Part shown: positions 62,167 to 64,000 of the stretch, one piece after another | Position numbering within the stretch: position 1 is the first letter of the stretch | Layout: the number at the start of each line of letters is the position of its first letter | NCBI RefSeq assembly: GCF_007904085.1 | Contig: NZ_CP042326.1 | Coordinates: 930,001-994,000 of the forward strand | Direction: 5' to 3' | Length of the DNA stretch: 64,000 bases | DNA from: Euhalothece natronophila Z-M001 | GTDB taxonomy: Bacteria > Cyanobacteriota > Cyanobacteriia > Cyanobacteriales > Rubidibacteraceae | Program-made: the position numbers and the translations under genes | The notes under the pieces: model-generated | Databases searched by the model: none | Seen by the model: the letters and a program-made list of their open reading frames with translations, nothing else | What the model was told of the DNA's origin: nothing

Positions 62167-63009
62167 ATGATTAACCCAAAATATTTTGAAAAATTAGTCA
62201 ATTCCTTCAAATTTGATAAAAAACTCTTTTCTAAATTAATCGTAATATTAATTACCTTATTATTGAGTAGTGCCTTAAATTACGAGCATCAAAATGTAGT
62301 TGCATAAGGTCAAGGTCAAGGTCAAGATTCCGGGTCTGGGTCTAGTAACGGTGACAATGGTTGTGGTGCAAATTATCCCAGGACTGATTCAGATTGCAAA
62401 ATTGAGGATAATTTTAATCTGGAACTAGATGAAGGTTTTATTACTTTTCACTATGAAGGTGATAGCTTAAGTCTAAAGGGAGGAGATAGCCTAGAAGTTT
62501 ATACAGATGAAGTTTGTCTAGCCACTGATGGAAGCGATCAACAGATTTACGCAAAATCTTGTGACGATGTATCACAAGAGTCTAACAAATCCTATCAAAA
62601 TTTTAATTCTAGAGTTTACCTCCATCTCACTGGCGAAGATATGCTGACTCTCTCTGGTAACTCGAATATTACCAATACTAGTACTCAACCAGGTCGGTTT
62701 CGCATCTATGGTAATCCTGCGGGAGGGGAATCACAGGATATAAGATTTAATGGAACTCCTTGTTTTGAAGGCTTTATTTATGCGCCCACTGCTACTGCAG
62801 GAATTAGAGGAGGAGGAGGCGGCCAAGGTGGCAGCTGTGTTGTAACTGGTGCCATTTGGGTTAATAAGTGGTCTGAAGGTAGTAATGCCCCAGGCGCAGT
62901 TATCAACGTACCAGAAGATATAGATCAAGCATTTGAAGACAATTCTATTAGTAACGCCGGTCTAAAGATCATTCGTTCTAGTGCCCCTCGACAATGGCAA
63001 CGTAGATAG
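62167..63009 (+). pseudogene. Pilin-locus exported protein with in-frame nonsense codon
   Basis: An ATG at 62167 begins a 46-codon segment (KYFEKLVNSFKFDKKLFSKL then IVILITLLLSSALNYEHQNV VA) that is a signal peptide or anchor, ending at TAA (62305-62307). The same frame continues open for another 234 codons: GQGQGQDSGSGSSNGDNGC, LEVYTDEVCLATDGSD, NFNSRVYLHLTGEDMLTLSG, PCFEGFIYAPTATAG and GSCVVTGAIWVNKWSE to 63009. The stop sits where CAA (Gln) would fit the GQGQGQ pattern (V-V-A-Q-G-Q). Without the stop the protein is 280 residues. The content resembles periplasmic/cell-surface beta proteins. A point mutation or sequencing error explains it. Confidence 0.75.
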
Positions 63010-63058
63010 ATCAGTGATACAAGTAATTAATTGAGATAAAGACAGAAGAGGGAAGTGC

Positions 63059-63667
63059 ATGAAAAACTTCATATTCATAAAATATTTACTAGCTGGTTAC
63101 AAAAACTCAGCACAAGGCTTCACTTTGCTAGAAGTGTTAGTTGGGATTATTCTTATCACCACTTTCACCTTAACAGCAATGCAAGCCCTTGTTATTTCAA
63201 CTGTTTTTCGGGTGCGATCCGCAGAAAAATCAGGAGCAACCGCATGGATTCAAGAAAATGTTGAAGAGGCAAGATTTTTAGGTACAGAGGAACAGTTTAA
63301 CGCTACTGAAGACATTCCAGATCTTGACATTAGCCCAAATTGTAGGGATGATGATAGTTGCGGAGAGGATTTAGAAACATATATAGAATTCATATCGCCT
63401 TCTAATGACGAGGAAGAGGTACGGTGGGGCGACGAGGATTTTTATTTGATTAATGGCGGTAACTCCAGACAATTTCTTGGAGATAATGATAGTGGAAGAG
63501 AGGTTTGGCTGTTTAGATATACAAGCCATGATGACAATACCTTAGAATTAAGATATATTGCTGTTTTAGGTAACAACAATGGATCTCCCCCAAGCTCGGT
63601 AAGTGAAAATGATATTGTTGCTGCAGTTAACACAGAGGTAGTTCCTGATGTCGCCTTTGATGACTAA
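63059..63667 (+). CDS. Type IV prepilin (PilV-like minor pilin)
   Basis: 202 residues. Canonical prepilin leader of 20 residues ending at Gly before FTLLEVLVGIILITTFTLTA, with Glu at +5 and the long hydrophobic helix. The body (about 45-202) has a conserved Cys pair CRDDDSCGEDLETYI. Processed by PilD, it should join the pilus or its tip complex. It overlaps the next gene's start by 20 bp, so the genes are one operon. Confidence 0.9.
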   Translation: MKNFIFIKYLLAGYKNSAQGFTLLEVLVGIILITTFTLTAMQALVISTVFRVRSAEKSGATAWIQENVEEARFLGTEEQFNATEDIPDLDISPNCRDDDSCGEDLETYIEFISPSNDEEEVRWGDEDFYLINGGNSRQFLGDNDSGREVWLFRYTSHDDNTLELRYIAVLGNNNGSPPSSVSENDIVAAVNTEVVPDVAFDD

Positions 63668-64000
63668 AAATAACCAAGGATTTAATCTCCTTGAAATTAC
63701 GATTGTTTTATTCATTGTTGGTATTTTAGCCGCCATTTCTGCTCCCAACTTTCTGGTCTGGTATCGGCGAAACCAATTAAACCAAAGTGTTAGTGAAGTT
63801 AAAGGGGCATTAATACAAGCGCAAGAAGAAGCGATTCGCCGTAGTGAGGAGTGCGATGTTGATATTACCAATAATACGATTAGCTCCTGTATTTCAACAA
63901 GAACATTACCAGAGCTTATAAACGTAGGAATTGATACTGATGGTGACACACCAATTAGGTTTAACCTTCGAGGTGTATTAGTAGATGAGGATGGCGAGGA
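63648..64000 (+). CDS. Type IV pilin / FimT-like minor pilin, 3' truncated by window edge
   Basis: Starts at ATG 63648 (or 63660), inside the end of the previous gene. NNQGFNLLEITIVLFIVGIL is a prepilin site and N-terminal helix, with Glu at +5. The mature part includes LNQSVSEVKGALIQAQEEAI, the GspH/FimT-like pattern, and a possible Cys pair. The frame is open to the window end. It is the last visible member of the minor-pilin run. Confidence 0.88.
   Translation, partial: MSPLMTKNNQGFNLLEITIVLFIVGILAAISAPNFLVWYRRNQLNQSVSEVKGALIQAQEEAIRRSEECDVDITNNTISSCISTRTLPELINVGIDTDGDTPIRFNLRGVLVDEDGE

Overview
The window is chromosomal DNA of a cyanobacterium. Evidence: the HIP1 octamer GCGATCGC recurs throughout, there is a psbY photosystem II gene, and the neighbours are typical of the phylum (Amt ammonium transporter, acyl-lipid desaturase DesC, fibrillin/PAP protein, Uma2 nucleases, type IV prepilins). 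A unicellular, perhaps halotolerant lineage such as Halothece/Dactylococcopsis is a guess from the general look of the proteins, not a demonstrated fact.

Layout. 1-6.7 kb: a truncated multi-PAS histidine kinase with its receiver partner, an alpha/beta hydrolase, rpsU plus an FKBP isomerase, and two methyltransferases. 6.8-9.8 kb: two uncharacterised genes and an AT-rich reverse transcriptase resembling the unknown-group/Abi (defence-associated) RTs. 9.9-23 kb: housekeeping and transport genes (GST, an aluminium-resistance-type PLP enzyme, desC, rplI, amt, Usp, Na+/H+ antiporter, RCK protein, psbY, S9 peptidase), interrupted by a two-gene unit encoding a ribbon-helix-helix/coiled-coil protein and a NERD-helicase-pentapeptide fusion. 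23-33.5 kb: a mobile-element graveyard. Its core is a decayed type V-K CRISPR-associated-transposon (CAST) backbone (tnsB, tnsC, tniQ) with a recognisable left end, but no cas12k, CRISPR array or right end. tnsB is broken by a 31-bp double-hairpin repeat inserted in a HIP1 site. tniQ is split by an IS630-type element that itself carries another IS630. An adjacent IS701 element carries an IS4 element. 33.5-52.8 kb: core metabolism (galE, ribF, argB, aroK, recX, nadA, cmoB-like, ddl), a MoxR ATPase, an LCP protein, tRNA-His and a truncated TnpB. 52.8-55.3 kb: an exported-protein gene split by a third IS630-type element. 55.4-61 kb: tRNA-Met, prs, bioD, an M20 amidohydrolase, a peptide-binding lipoprotein and a TPR protein. 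61.3-64 kb: the start of a minor-prepilin cluster running off the window, with one member carrying an in-frame stop.

The nested insertions were resolved by matching terminal inverted repeats, finding target duplications, and checking that the interrupted reading frames rejoin exactly when the insert plus one duplication copy is removed. A dispersed TTRGTCA heptamer repeat occurs at five or more intergenic places and is the most conspicuous non-coding repeat.
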